A stretch of 5,756 nt of DNA from Brevundimonas sp. (GTDB lineage: Bacteria; Pseudomonadota; Alphaproteobacteria; Caulobacterales; Caulobacteraceae): contig CP059260.1 of NCBI GenBank assembly GCA_013693835.1, positions 1,197,643 through 1,203,398 on the forward strand, in the 5' to 3' direction. Shown piece after piece: positions 1 to 4,855 of this stretch. Below the pieces are notes generated by a model, which was given only the letters and a program-made list of their open reading frames with translations, searched no databases and was not told the origin of the DNA. The position numbers and the translations under genes are program-made. Each line of letters starts with the position of its first letter. The first letter of the stretch is position 1.

Positions 1-36
1 CCCTCCTTCCGCAAGAAGCGGGTCAAGGAAGACTAG
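1..36 (+). CDS. C-terminal end of an unidentified protein (5' partial)
   Basis: Reading from base 1, eleven codons (PSFRKKRVKED) run into a TAG stop at 34-36. The basic, charged tail is typical of a real protein C-terminus, and a strong terminator follows in the same direction about 180 nt later. Only this tail is visible, so the product cannot be named. Frame 2 is also open across this segment (to about 253), but it runs through the terminator and its translation looks random, so I prefer frame 1. Confidence 0.4.
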   Translation, partial: PSFRKKRVKED

Positions 37-214
37 ACCGACATCGGTTTGGTTGGACGCAGGCCAACGAAACTCAGATTTCGGTCCAGGATATCGTGAG
101 AGCCTGATTCACGGCATCGGCGGAATCGCGACCCGAAGGGCGGCGCGGAGCTGCCAAACGATTCCGCCTCAACCGATCAGGCCGTCGGGGGCAGCTGAGG
201 CCGTCAGGGCAACA
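37..214. other. Gene-free stretch with dyad symmetry
   Basis: I see no convincing gene here. The most visible structure is a perfect 10-bp inverted repeat, GGCGGAATCG (119-128) and CGATTCCGCC (159-168). The 30 nt between its arms hold two smaller possible hairpins: CCC-GAA-GGG at 132-140, or GGCGG/CTGCC at 139-143/151-155. GGCCGTC occurs twice (180-186 and 199-205). This could be the 3' untranslated region of the upstream gene or part of a small structured RNA. No tRNA, SRP RNA or RNase P signature was recognised. Confidence 0.4.
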
Positions 215-242
215 AAAGGGCGACCCACGCGGGTCGCCCTTT
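215..242. terminator. Strong, probably bidirectional intrinsic terminator
   Basis: A perfect 12-bp stem (AAAGGGCGACCC, loop ACGC, GGGTCGCCCTTT) lies between the + strand gene ending at 36 and the minus-strand gene ending at 267. Read on the minus strand, the stem runs into TTTTGTT, a good U tract for the glsB-like transcript. On the + strand it is followed by CGTTTG, a weaker tail. Convergent genes commonly share such a hairpin. Confidence 0.85.
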
Positions 243-266
243 CGTTTGTGTGAACCCTGGGTTCGA

Positions 267-518
267 TCAGCGACGCTTGACCAGACCAACCAGGAACAGC
301 AGCAAGCAAGCCCCCAGGAAGGCGACCAGCAGGGTCATCAGGTTGAAGCCGCCGACCGGAATGCCCAGCAGGTTGCTGGCAATGAAGCCACCCAACAGAG
401 CACCCACCACGCCAACGATCAGATTGACCACGATACCGTGGTTGCGGCCCATGACCTTCTCAGCCAACCAACCGGCGACGATACCGATCACAAGCCAGCC
501 AATGATTCCTAGTCCCAT
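267..518 (-). CDS. GlsB/YeaQ/YmgE-family stress-response membrane protein
   Basis: This 83-residue, very hydrophobic and glycine-rich protein starts MGLGIIGWLVIGIVAGWLA and ends in the basic tail GLVKRR. It has three membrane segments (about residues 3-19, 28-50 and 58-80), with the polar loop AEKVMGRNHG between the first two. Length, three-helix layout and the early GWLVIGIVAGWLAE motif fit the GlsB/YeaQ/YmgE family (transglycosylase-associated Pfam family). These are small inner-membrane proteins linked to general and acid stress; their biochemical role is unknown. The ATG at 518 is chosen because AGGAGG sits 8 nt upstream (527-532 on the + strand). The open frame extends further upstream, but that part lacks family character. 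It is divergent from the XRE regulator and ends at the strong hairpin at 215-242. Confidence 0.9.
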   Translation of the reverse strand: MGLGIIGWLVIGIVAGWLAEKVMGRNHGIVVNLIVGVVGALLGGFIASNLLGIPVGGFNLMTLLVAFLGACLLLFLVGLVKRR

Positions 519-707
519 GTTTCTTTCCTCCTCAAGGATGGGGCGATAACGCTGCACTGAAAATCCGCAAAGCGCCAGTCGGTTGCATGCATATGCAAAA
601 AGAACGACGTTCATTCGGAACAGGGTTACCAAAAGATTTCGGTACGCCCTTTGCCTGACCTTGATGGAACCGTCCCGATAAGGGACAAAGCCTTCAGGGG
701 GATGTGT
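519..707. promoter_or_regulatory. Divergent intergenic region with two short dyads
   Basis: This spacer separates the divergent glsB-like and XRE genes and must contain both promoters. It holds an inverted repeat TTGCAT-GCAT-ATGCAA (583-598) and an 11-bp near-palindrome GAACG-A-CGTTC (602-612), four bases apart. Either could bind a regulator, plausibly the adjacent XRE protein. I looked for the alphaproteobacterial general-stress (EcfG) promoter, GGAAC-N16/17-CGTT. A GGAAC occurs at 617-621 on the + strand, but no proper CGTT follows, and the minus strand gives only a poor match. No sigma-70 promoter stands out. Confidence 0.4.
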
Positions 708-1085
708 ATGGCCACCGATATTGATCTTCATCTGGGTCGTCGCTTGCGTCGTCGTCGGCGGCTATTGGGTCTGACCCAGCAGCAACTGGCCATGCAGGTC
801 GGCATCCGCTTTCAACAGATCCAGAAGTATGAGTGCGGGGCCAATCGCATCTCAGCCGCCCGCCTATGGCAGTTGGCTGAGGCCCTGGAATCACCCGTCA
901 GCTATTTCTATGACGGCCTGGAAGACATGACCACGCGGGACGACCAGGGGTCGGGCGGTGGTGAGATGTTTTCCAGAAAAGAAACGCTCGACCTGATCCA
1001 GGCATACTACCAGCTGGGTGAACGCCCGCGTCGGCGCCTGCTTGACCTGGCCAAATCTCTGCACACGGATGGCGATACCGCCTGA
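708..1085 (+). CDS. XRE-family helix-turn-helix transcriptional regulator
   Basis: This 125-residue cytoplasmic DNA-binding protein has a classic Cro/C1-type HTH domain at about residues 7-67: an arginine-rich first helix (LGRRLRRRRRLLG), then LTQQQLAMQVGIRFQQIQKY, and NRISAARLWQLAEAL. The segment 'SPVSYFYDGL' that follows is typical of short alphaproteobacterial XRE regulators of the PraR/SinR-like type. After a polar linker (residues 73-88) a second helical part (ETLDLIQAYYQLGERPRRRL) may mediate oligomerisation. The ATG at 708 is preferred because AGGGGG (696-701) lies 6 nt upstream. An in-frame ATG at 702 and a TTG at 651 would add unfamiliar residues. Target genes are unknown; it may regulate itself and its divergent neighbour. 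Confidence 0.88.
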   Translation: MATDIDLHLGRRLRRRRRLLGLTQQQLAMQVGIRFQQIQKYECGANRISAARLWQLAEALESPVSYFYDGLEDMTTRDDQGSGGGEMFSRKETLDLIQAYYQLGERPRRRLLDLAKSLHTDGDTA

Positions 1086-1091
1086 GCAATG

Positions 1092-1134
1092 CCGGTCCAA
1101 CGGACCCGGGGCCCGGAGCCATGCCGGGCCCTTT
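1092..1134 (+). terminator. Hairpin pair after the XRE gene, likely terminator
   Basis: Seven bases after the XRE stop codon comes a small hairpin GGTCC-AAC-GGACC (1094-1106). It is followed by a stronger 8-bp stem, GGGCCCGG (1109-1116) with CCGGGCCC (1124-1131), and a 7-nt loop. Only TTT follows before GG, so the U tract is poor and termination may be incomplete. The insertion element's left boundary must lie close to here. Confidence 0.6.
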
Positions 1135-1154
1135 GGTGGTGACGCAGTTTGATT

Positions 1155-2436
1155 TTAGGGGTTAGGTATCGCGATCCAAACGATGCCAAGGGGATGGGGT
1201 CCGGGTCGTCTAAGGGTAGTAGCCCCGTTTGAAATAGTCCCCAGACAGACGTTACAGATCGAATGGTCATCGGGCTGGATGGCGACCGATGCGGCGATCG
1301 CATCTTCCAGCGAGTAGTAGGGCATCCAGACCCCGACGGCTTGGCACCGGCCTTGCGGCCCTGGCCGTCGCGGCAAAAGGCGCATTCCGCTTTGTGAACC
1401 TTGGTGGATTGGTGGGTGCTGCTCGAATAGACCCAATGCGACGGGGCCAGCACGACATCATCGTCCGAAACCTCGATCATGATCGGCTCGGACGGCGGCT
1501 CCTCGTCCTGCACGGACTCCATCAGTCGGCGTTCGGCCGTGAAGTCGTCTGCCATCGTGAGCATGTCGGCGACCGACCAGAGCCGCGTCGCAAGGCCGGC
1601 CGCGATAGCCGCCGGGTCCCTCTTGATCCATTGACTGCTGCGCGTTCCATCGGGCTGAAGGCGAGGCCGCATCGGGCGCGGAATCCAACAGTAGTTGTGA
1701 TAGACAGCCCACATGGCGATGTGCCGCTCGTGGTTCAGCATCGTTTTGGAGAAGGCGTTGGTCTTCCGGTTGAAGCGCCGGTTTCCCATTCGCAGATTCA
1801 GGTTCTGGCGCTCGATGTATGACGTGTGGGTGTCTTCGACGCGCCAGTCGCCCGAGCCCTTTTTCGATTGGCGCCGATGTAGCGTCCGCCCGGCGCCTTG
1901 TTCCCGTTCTTGTCCTGCTTGTCGTATTGCTTCTCCAGAATGCCGTAGTCAGCGTCCGCGCCAAACGCGTTTCTGAAAGCCTTCGTGTAGGCCTTCAGGC
2001 CGTCGGTCGCGAGGTGCGGCCGAACGACGAACCCGCCGTCCGGGCTCCGTTCCAACTTTCCCGCCACCTTCTTGAGGAACTCGCTGGCGTTGAGAGCGTC
2101 CTGATCGCCGAGGTGGTATTCCAAGATCAGCTTGGAGTCTGCGCACATGGCGAGGTAGGTCCAGACACGGCCAGCGCCCTCGGGTGGGTCGATCATGTCC
2201 GACAGATTCTTTTCCTTCGCCGCAACGAACGAATGCAGTTCGTCGGCCTGGATGTTGGCGATCCGCAGATTCTTGATGCTCTTCATCTGCTCGATGGCCC
2301 AGTCGCCGACCTCGGCGAACAGCTTGGCAACCGTGTTCTGGCTGACTTCGAAGATGCGCTCGCAGGACCGTTGCGACATGCCTTCGCACAGACAGTGGAG
2401 CATACGGATGCGCAGGTCTTGCGGCTTGCGGTTCAC
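1155..2436 (-). pseudogene. IS1-like DDE transposase with C-terminal CxxC extension, two frameshifts
   Basis: The GTG at 2436 has GAGGAG 8 nt upstream. The product has an N-terminal HTH (residues about 18-45, GMSQRSCERIFEVSQNTV), then the IS1-type catalytic core: first Asp in NIQADELHSF (D65), second in HLATDGLKAY (D145), and Glu in SYIERQN (about 209). The family hallmark MGNRRFNRKTNAFSK follows, then AGLATRLWSV. The frame is broken twice. At the A-run 1860-1864 (minus CGAAAAAGGG) a -1 shift restores the family sequence and joins D145 to the Glu. Near 1340-1345 (minus GCCAAGCCG) another -1 shift joins CAFCRDGQGRKAG to VGVWMPYYSLEDA...CNVC. With both repaired, the protein is about 427 residues, ending at the TAA at 1155-1157. 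That is far longer than usual IS1-like transposases (about 230-300). The extra tail of roughly 120 residues carries C-x2-C twice. The breaks may be decay, programmed slippage (first site only) or sequencing error. Confidence 0.82.
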
Positions 2437-2597
2437 GGGTGCGGCTCCTCGCGTGACCGGATGAACATCCAGAACTCGTCAAGTTCTAGGATCGAGCCTT
2501 CTTCTCCGTCGAACCGTTGAGCGACAGACTCCTTCGCCGCCAGACCGCAGGTTTCTGCCGCCGCCGGTCGATCAAGGCACTCGGATGCTCTCTCCAC
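2433..2597 (-). CDS. Small 54-residue ORF translationally coupled to the transposase
   Basis: This short ORF starts at a GTG (2597) with AGGAGG 7 nt upstream (2605-2610), as good a ribosome binding site as any in the window. It ends in a TGA that overlaps the transposase GTG by 4 nt (GTGA), the classic layout of translational coupling. Its protein begins MERASECLDRPAAAETCGLA and ends in an acidic, aromatic stretch, LELDEFWMFIRSREEPHP. It has two cysteines (7 and 17) and no membrane segment or signal peptide. I recognise no family. The position recalls insA in front of insB in IS1, but the sequence shows no InsA-like zinc finger or HTH. It may help or restrain transposition. Confidence 0.6.
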   Translation of the reverse strand: MERASECLDRPAAAETCGLAAKESVAQRFDGEEGSILELDEFWMFIRSREEPHP

Positions 2598-2686
2598 GTC
2601 TCATCCTCCTCACTCGCGCTTGGGATGAAGGCCGCTAATAAAGCACCGGCATCTCAACGTCAACGACATATCGGCGTATCGTGTAG

Positions 2687-2703
2687 TGTCAGGATTGCTG
2701 ACA
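2687..2703. promoter_or_regulatory. Operator-like palindrome 1 (TGTCAG-N5-CTGACA)
   Basis: A 17-bp palindrome, TGTCAGGATTGCTGACA, with perfect 6-bp arms. It shares TGTCA-N7-TGACA with two more copies at 2719-2735 and 2741-2757. Its centre is 32 bp from that of copy 2, about three helical turns, so bound dimers would lie on the same DNA face. It is the most distal copy from arsR and closest to the insertion element. Confidence 0.75.
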
Positions 2704-2718
2704 TTGGCAGTTGCGGGA

Positions 2719-2735
2719 TGTCACGATTCCTGACA
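2719..2735. promoter_or_regulatory. Operator-like palindrome 2 (TGTCAC-N5-CTGACA)
   Basis: The second 17-bp copy, TGTCACGATTCCTGACA, is identical to copy 1 at 15 of 17 positions, including the GATT core. The outer five bases of each arm pair perfectly and the sixth pair is a C/C mismatch. Its centre is 22 bp from copy 3, about two helical turns. Confidence 0.75.
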
Positions 2736-2740
2736 TACAG

Positions 2741-2757
2741 TGTCAACCTGCTTGACA
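2741..2757. promoter_or_regulatory. Operator-like palindrome 3 overlapping a -35-like TTGACA
   Basis: The third copy, TGTCAACCTGCTTGACA, has perfect 6-bp arms around a different core. Its right arm, TTGACA (2752-2757), is a consensus -35 hexamer on the + strand. Its left arm gives the same hexamer on the minus strand. A repressor bound here would directly block RNA polymerase on an arsR promoter. This is the copy closest to arsR. Confidence 0.75.
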
Positions 2758-2776
2758 CACCAATGAACAGGTTGAC
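2742..2776. repeat. 9-bp inverted repeat overlapping operator 3
   Basis: GTCAACCTG (2742-2750) and CAGGTTGAC (2768-2776) are perfect reverse complements separated by 17 nt. The left arm is inside palindrome 3, so the two dyads compete for the same bases. It could be a second mode of regulator binding or, if transcribed, a hairpin. Confidence 0.65.
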
Positions 2777-2799
2777 GGATATCGTGTTCTCGGTAGAGT
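2752..2799 (+). promoter_or_regulatory. Candidate arsR-czc promoter
   Basis: Two -35-like hexamers occur. TTGACA (2752-2757) is perfect but has no good -10 at 16-18 nt; the nearest AT-rich match, GATATC at 2778, is 20 nt away. TTGACG (2772-2777) is followed after 16 nt by TAGAGT (2794-2799), which matches 4 of 6 positions of the -10 consensus and would start transcription just upstream of the arsR ribosome binding site. I favour the second, at low confidence. Confidence 0.35.
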
Positions 2800-2831
2800 C
2801 CGAACTTCAATATATCGGAGGAGTCCGAATT

Positions 2832-3149
2832 ATGGATATGGCAGTGGTTATGATGGGCTTCTCGGCTCTATCGACGTTGTCGCGCGTGGAAATCCTGCGG
2901 TTGCTGGCAAAAGAAGCCCCGCCGGAGGGGATGAAATCGGGCGATATTGCAAAGAAGTTGGGCGTCGCTCAGAACACCCTCTCGACTCAATTGATGATGT
3001 TGTCTCACGCCAGACTGGTCCAATATCAAAGGGATGGGCGGTCCATCCTGTATCGCGTAGATCAGGAAAACCTCCAGGCGTTGTCTGACTTCCTGCTTAA
3101 AGAATGCGGGGGCGAAGCGACTTCGCAGCGGACGCGAAAGGCCGCATAG
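2832..3149 (+). CDS. ArsR/SmtB-family transcriptional regulator of the efflux operon
   Basis: This 105-residue winged-helix protein has the ArsR layout: an N-terminal helix (FSALSTLSRVEILRLLAK), the HTH (SGDIAKKLGVAQNTLSTQLM, residues 37-55), and the wing (LVQYQRDGRSILYRVD, 62-77), then a C-terminal dimer helix (LQALSDFLLKEC). GGAGGAG lies 8 nt before the ATG at 2832. The same frame is open 315 nt upstream, but that stretch contains the operators and looks non-coding. The protein should repress its own operon and release DNA on binding an effector. Unlike SmtB/CzrA it has no ELCVC motif in the recognition region, no histidine at all and a single cysteine (C92), so neither of the usual metal sites is visible. 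Its DNA is clearly less GC-rich than czcC/czcB. A 52-nt gap separates it from the next gene, which reads in the same direction. Confidence 0.88.
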   Translation: MDMAVVMMGFSALSTLSRVEILRLLAKEAPPEGMKSGDIAKKLGVAQNTLSTQLMMLSHARLVQYQRDGRSILYRVDQENLQALSDFLLKECGGEATSQRTRKAA

Positions 3150-3157
3150 CTGCGGCC
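3140..3157 (+). terminator. Hairpin spanning the arsR stop codon
   Basis: GGCCGCA (3140-3146) and TGCGGCC (3151-3157) form a perfect 7-bp stem with loop TAGC, which contains the arsR TAG stop. The following CCACTTCTC is a poor U tract, so this may be a weak terminator, an attenuator or an mRNA-stability element that lowers efflux-gene expression relative to arsR. Confidence 0.45.
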
Positions 3158-3201
3158 CCACTTCTCATTGCCTGACGATCAGAGTGTGCTACACGGCCGA
3201 G

Positions 3202-3546
3202 ATGGTGCAGGAGCGGCGCAGATTCGGAGTGGTGGCGGCGCTGTTCGCGCTGCTCGTCGCCGTCTTCGTTCTGATCCCGACCGTTGATGCAGCAGCCTGC
3301 GCTGCGGAACTGGAACCTGCTCATGCGGCGGCATCAACCGCCGACGATGGTGGTGATCTGCCGTCTGATCCCGACGACCATGCCATCTGCTCGCACGGCC
3401 ACTGTCATCACAGCGGAACCGCGATACCGTCTTCGCCCCAATCCATCACGGTGACGACGGTCGTTGCCCCCACCCTGTTGCGCCCGACCGACGAACCTCT
3501 CGCGTCTCGTGCGCCCAGCGGCCTGGAACGCCCTCCCAGAGCCTGA
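3202..3546 (+). CDS. Small secreted Cys/His-rich protein of the metal efflux operon
   Basis: The 114-residue product starts with a clear Sec signal peptide: MVQERRR, then a hydrophobic core (FGVVAALFALLVAVFVLI, about 8-25), with probable cleavage near residues 30-32. The mature part has an acidic stretch (DDGGDLPSDPDDH) leading into CSHGHCHH (63-70), two cysteines and four histidines within eight residues. A proline-rich tail ends GLERPPRA. The motif suggests periplasmic binding of a soft or borderline cation (Zn, Cd, Co, Cu). Small proteins of this kind stand in front of czcC in other alphaproteobacterial clusters and occupy the place of CzcI in the Cupriavidus czc operon, though I cannot show homology to CzcI. 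The ATG at 3202 is preferred to an in-frame GTG at 3184; neither has a strong ribosome binding site. It lies 50 nt before czcC. Confidence 0.78.
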   Translation: MVQERRRFGVVAALFALLVAVFVLIPTVDAAACAAELEPAHAAASTADDGGDLPSDPDDHAICSHGHCHHSGTAIPSSPQSITVTTVVAPTLLRPTDEPLASRAPSGLERPPRA

Positions 3547-3596
3547 CGATGCCCTGCGCCTGATGGCGCTCGTCAATCGTCTGGAACTGCTGGGAC

Positions 3597-4855
3597 ATGG
3601 AACATGCCACCCTGAAATCTGGTCGGTCGCGTTTCGCGATCGGCTGTGCCGTGGTCGCGATGGCGGCGGCGGTCACCGGCCCTGCCTGGGCCGATCCCGC
3701 GCCCCCGTTCGAGGCGCTGCTTGAACGCATCGGCCTGATGCCGACGACCGTTGAGGCCAGTGCTCTGCTCGACGCGGCCGAGGCGCGCGTCCGTCAGGCG
3801 CGGGTTCGTCCCAACCCCGAACTGGGGCTGGAGGCGGAGAACGCCTTCGGCAGCGGTCCGTTTTCGGGATTCGACAATGCCGAGACCACCTTGTCGCTGT
3901 CCCAGGACCTGGGATTGTGGGGACGTCGCGGCGCGCGGGTCGAGGTCGCGCGAGCCGATGCGGGCACAGCGGGATGGAGGCGTGACTTGGCGGCCGTCGA
4001 GGCGGGGCGAGGCTGGCCCTGGTCTATGCCGAGGCGGAGGCCGCGCAGCGGCGGTTCCTGCTGGCTGAAGAGGCCCTGACGGTCACCATCGCCGATACCC
4101 GCGCGGCGCTGATCCTGGTCGAAGAGGGGCGCGAGCCCCTGCTGCGCGGCATCCAGGGCGAGAGCGAAGCCGCCGCCGCCCGCGCGACCCTGGACGAAGC
4201 TGAGGCCGAACGGGACGCGGCGTTCGCGCGGCTGACCGCCGTGGCGATGCTGCCTATGCCGGTCACCTCGATCGACACCAGCCTGATCGACCGGGTGCCA
4301 GCCGCAGCGAGCGTGACGTCCGGCGCGACGCCGGAGGTCCGCGTGGCCGAGGCCGAGCGGGCGGCGGCCGAGAGCCGGATCGAGGTCGAACGCATCCGCG
4401 CCCGGCCCGACGTCCGCGCCTCGGTCGGCGTGCGACGCTACGAGGCCGAGGACGCGACCGCCCTGACGTTCGGGCTGAGCGTGCCCCTGCCGCTGTTCGA
4501 CCGGAACCGGGGCAATATCGAAGCTGCCCAGGCGGACTTCCGCGCCGCCGACGCTCGTCTCATGGGCGCGCGCCAGGAAGCGGAGGCGGATCGCAACGCC
4601 GCCGAAGCGCGTCTCAGAGCGTCCGTCAGCCGCGTCACCGCCAGCGACGCCGGCGTCACGGCCGCCGAGGAAGCCTATCGCCTCTCGCGGATTGGGTTCG
4701 AGGCGGGACGCATCTCGCAACTGGAACTGCGGTCTTCCCGCGCCGCCCTCATCGCCGCCCGCAACGCCGCTGTGGATGCCCGCCTCGCGCGGGTCCGAGC
4801 CGAAATCGATCTCGCGCGCCTGCAAGGCCGCGCCCCCTTTGGAACATCGCAATGA
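3597..4855 (+). pseudogene. czcC: CzcC-like outer-membrane efflux channel (TolC family), one frameshift
   Basis: A signal peptide (basic KSGRSR, core FAIGCAVVAMAAAV, cleavage after AWA at 32) is followed by two TolC/OEP repeats. The first has PNPELGLEAENAFGSG and TLSLSQDLGLWGRR. The second has ALTFGLSVPLPLFDRNRGNI and long alpha-helical stretches such as AEAERAAAESRIEVERIRA, ending with RLQGRAPF. It would form the outer-membrane exit duct of a CzcCBA cation pump. The frame breaks after codon 136: at the G-run 4004-4007 the sense jumps from frame 3 to frame 2, giving ARLALVYAEAEAAQRRFLLA. Adding one G makes the gene exactly 420 codons, 419 residues, the normal CzcC length. Unrepaired, it stops at 4077-4079 after 160 residues. 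The rest shows no other damage, so a very recent mutation or a sequencing error is likely. The stop overlaps the czcB start (ATGA). Confidence 0.88.

Larger units (their letters stand above)
1155..2597 (-). mobile_element. IS1-like insertion element, probably inactive (minimum coding extent)
   Basis: The span covers the coding content of a minus-strand insertion element: a 54-codon ORF overlapped by a DDE transposase of the IS1-like single-ORF type with a long tail. The true ends lie outside these coordinates, roughly 1135-1155 on the left and 2600-2686 on the right. No convincing terminal inverted repeat or 8-9 bp target duplication could be found by eye. A weak resemblance between the left GATTTTAGGGG and the right (minus) CTTTATTAGCGG is not enough to place ends. 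The element separates the XRE gene from the divergent arsR-czc operon. Confidence 0.75.

Noticed and set aside
256..272. GGTTCGATC resembling a tRNA T-loop
   Set aside because: No matching acceptor, anticodon or D arms nearby; it coincides with the coding end of the glsB-like gene.
602..646. EcfG general-stress promoters (GGAAC-N16/17-CGTT) for the glsB-like or XRE gene
   Set aside because: On the + strand GGAAC is followed only by CGGT at 18 nt; on the minus strand GTAAC-N18-CGTT departs in both sequence and spacing.
1289..1822. 177-codon + strand open frame
   Set aside because: Antisense to the transposase, which has recognisable IS1-like motifs; the + translation looks random.
1135..2660. 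Possible terminal inverted repeats (left GATTTTAGGGG, right CTTTATTAGCGG on the minus strand; TGACG near both)
   Set aside because: Matches are short, need gaps and are not flanked by a visible target duplication, so no ends were called.
2517..2831. N-terminal extension of the ArsR frame (about 105 codons upstream of the chosen ATG)
   Set aside because: The stretch contains the three operators and part of the insertion element, its translation has no family character, and the strong GGAGGAG sits right before the ATG at 2832.
3794..4852. Long minus-strand open frame opposite czcC
   Set aside because: Shadow ORF caused by high GC; the + strand frames carry clear TolC-family sequence and the minus translation is low-complexity.
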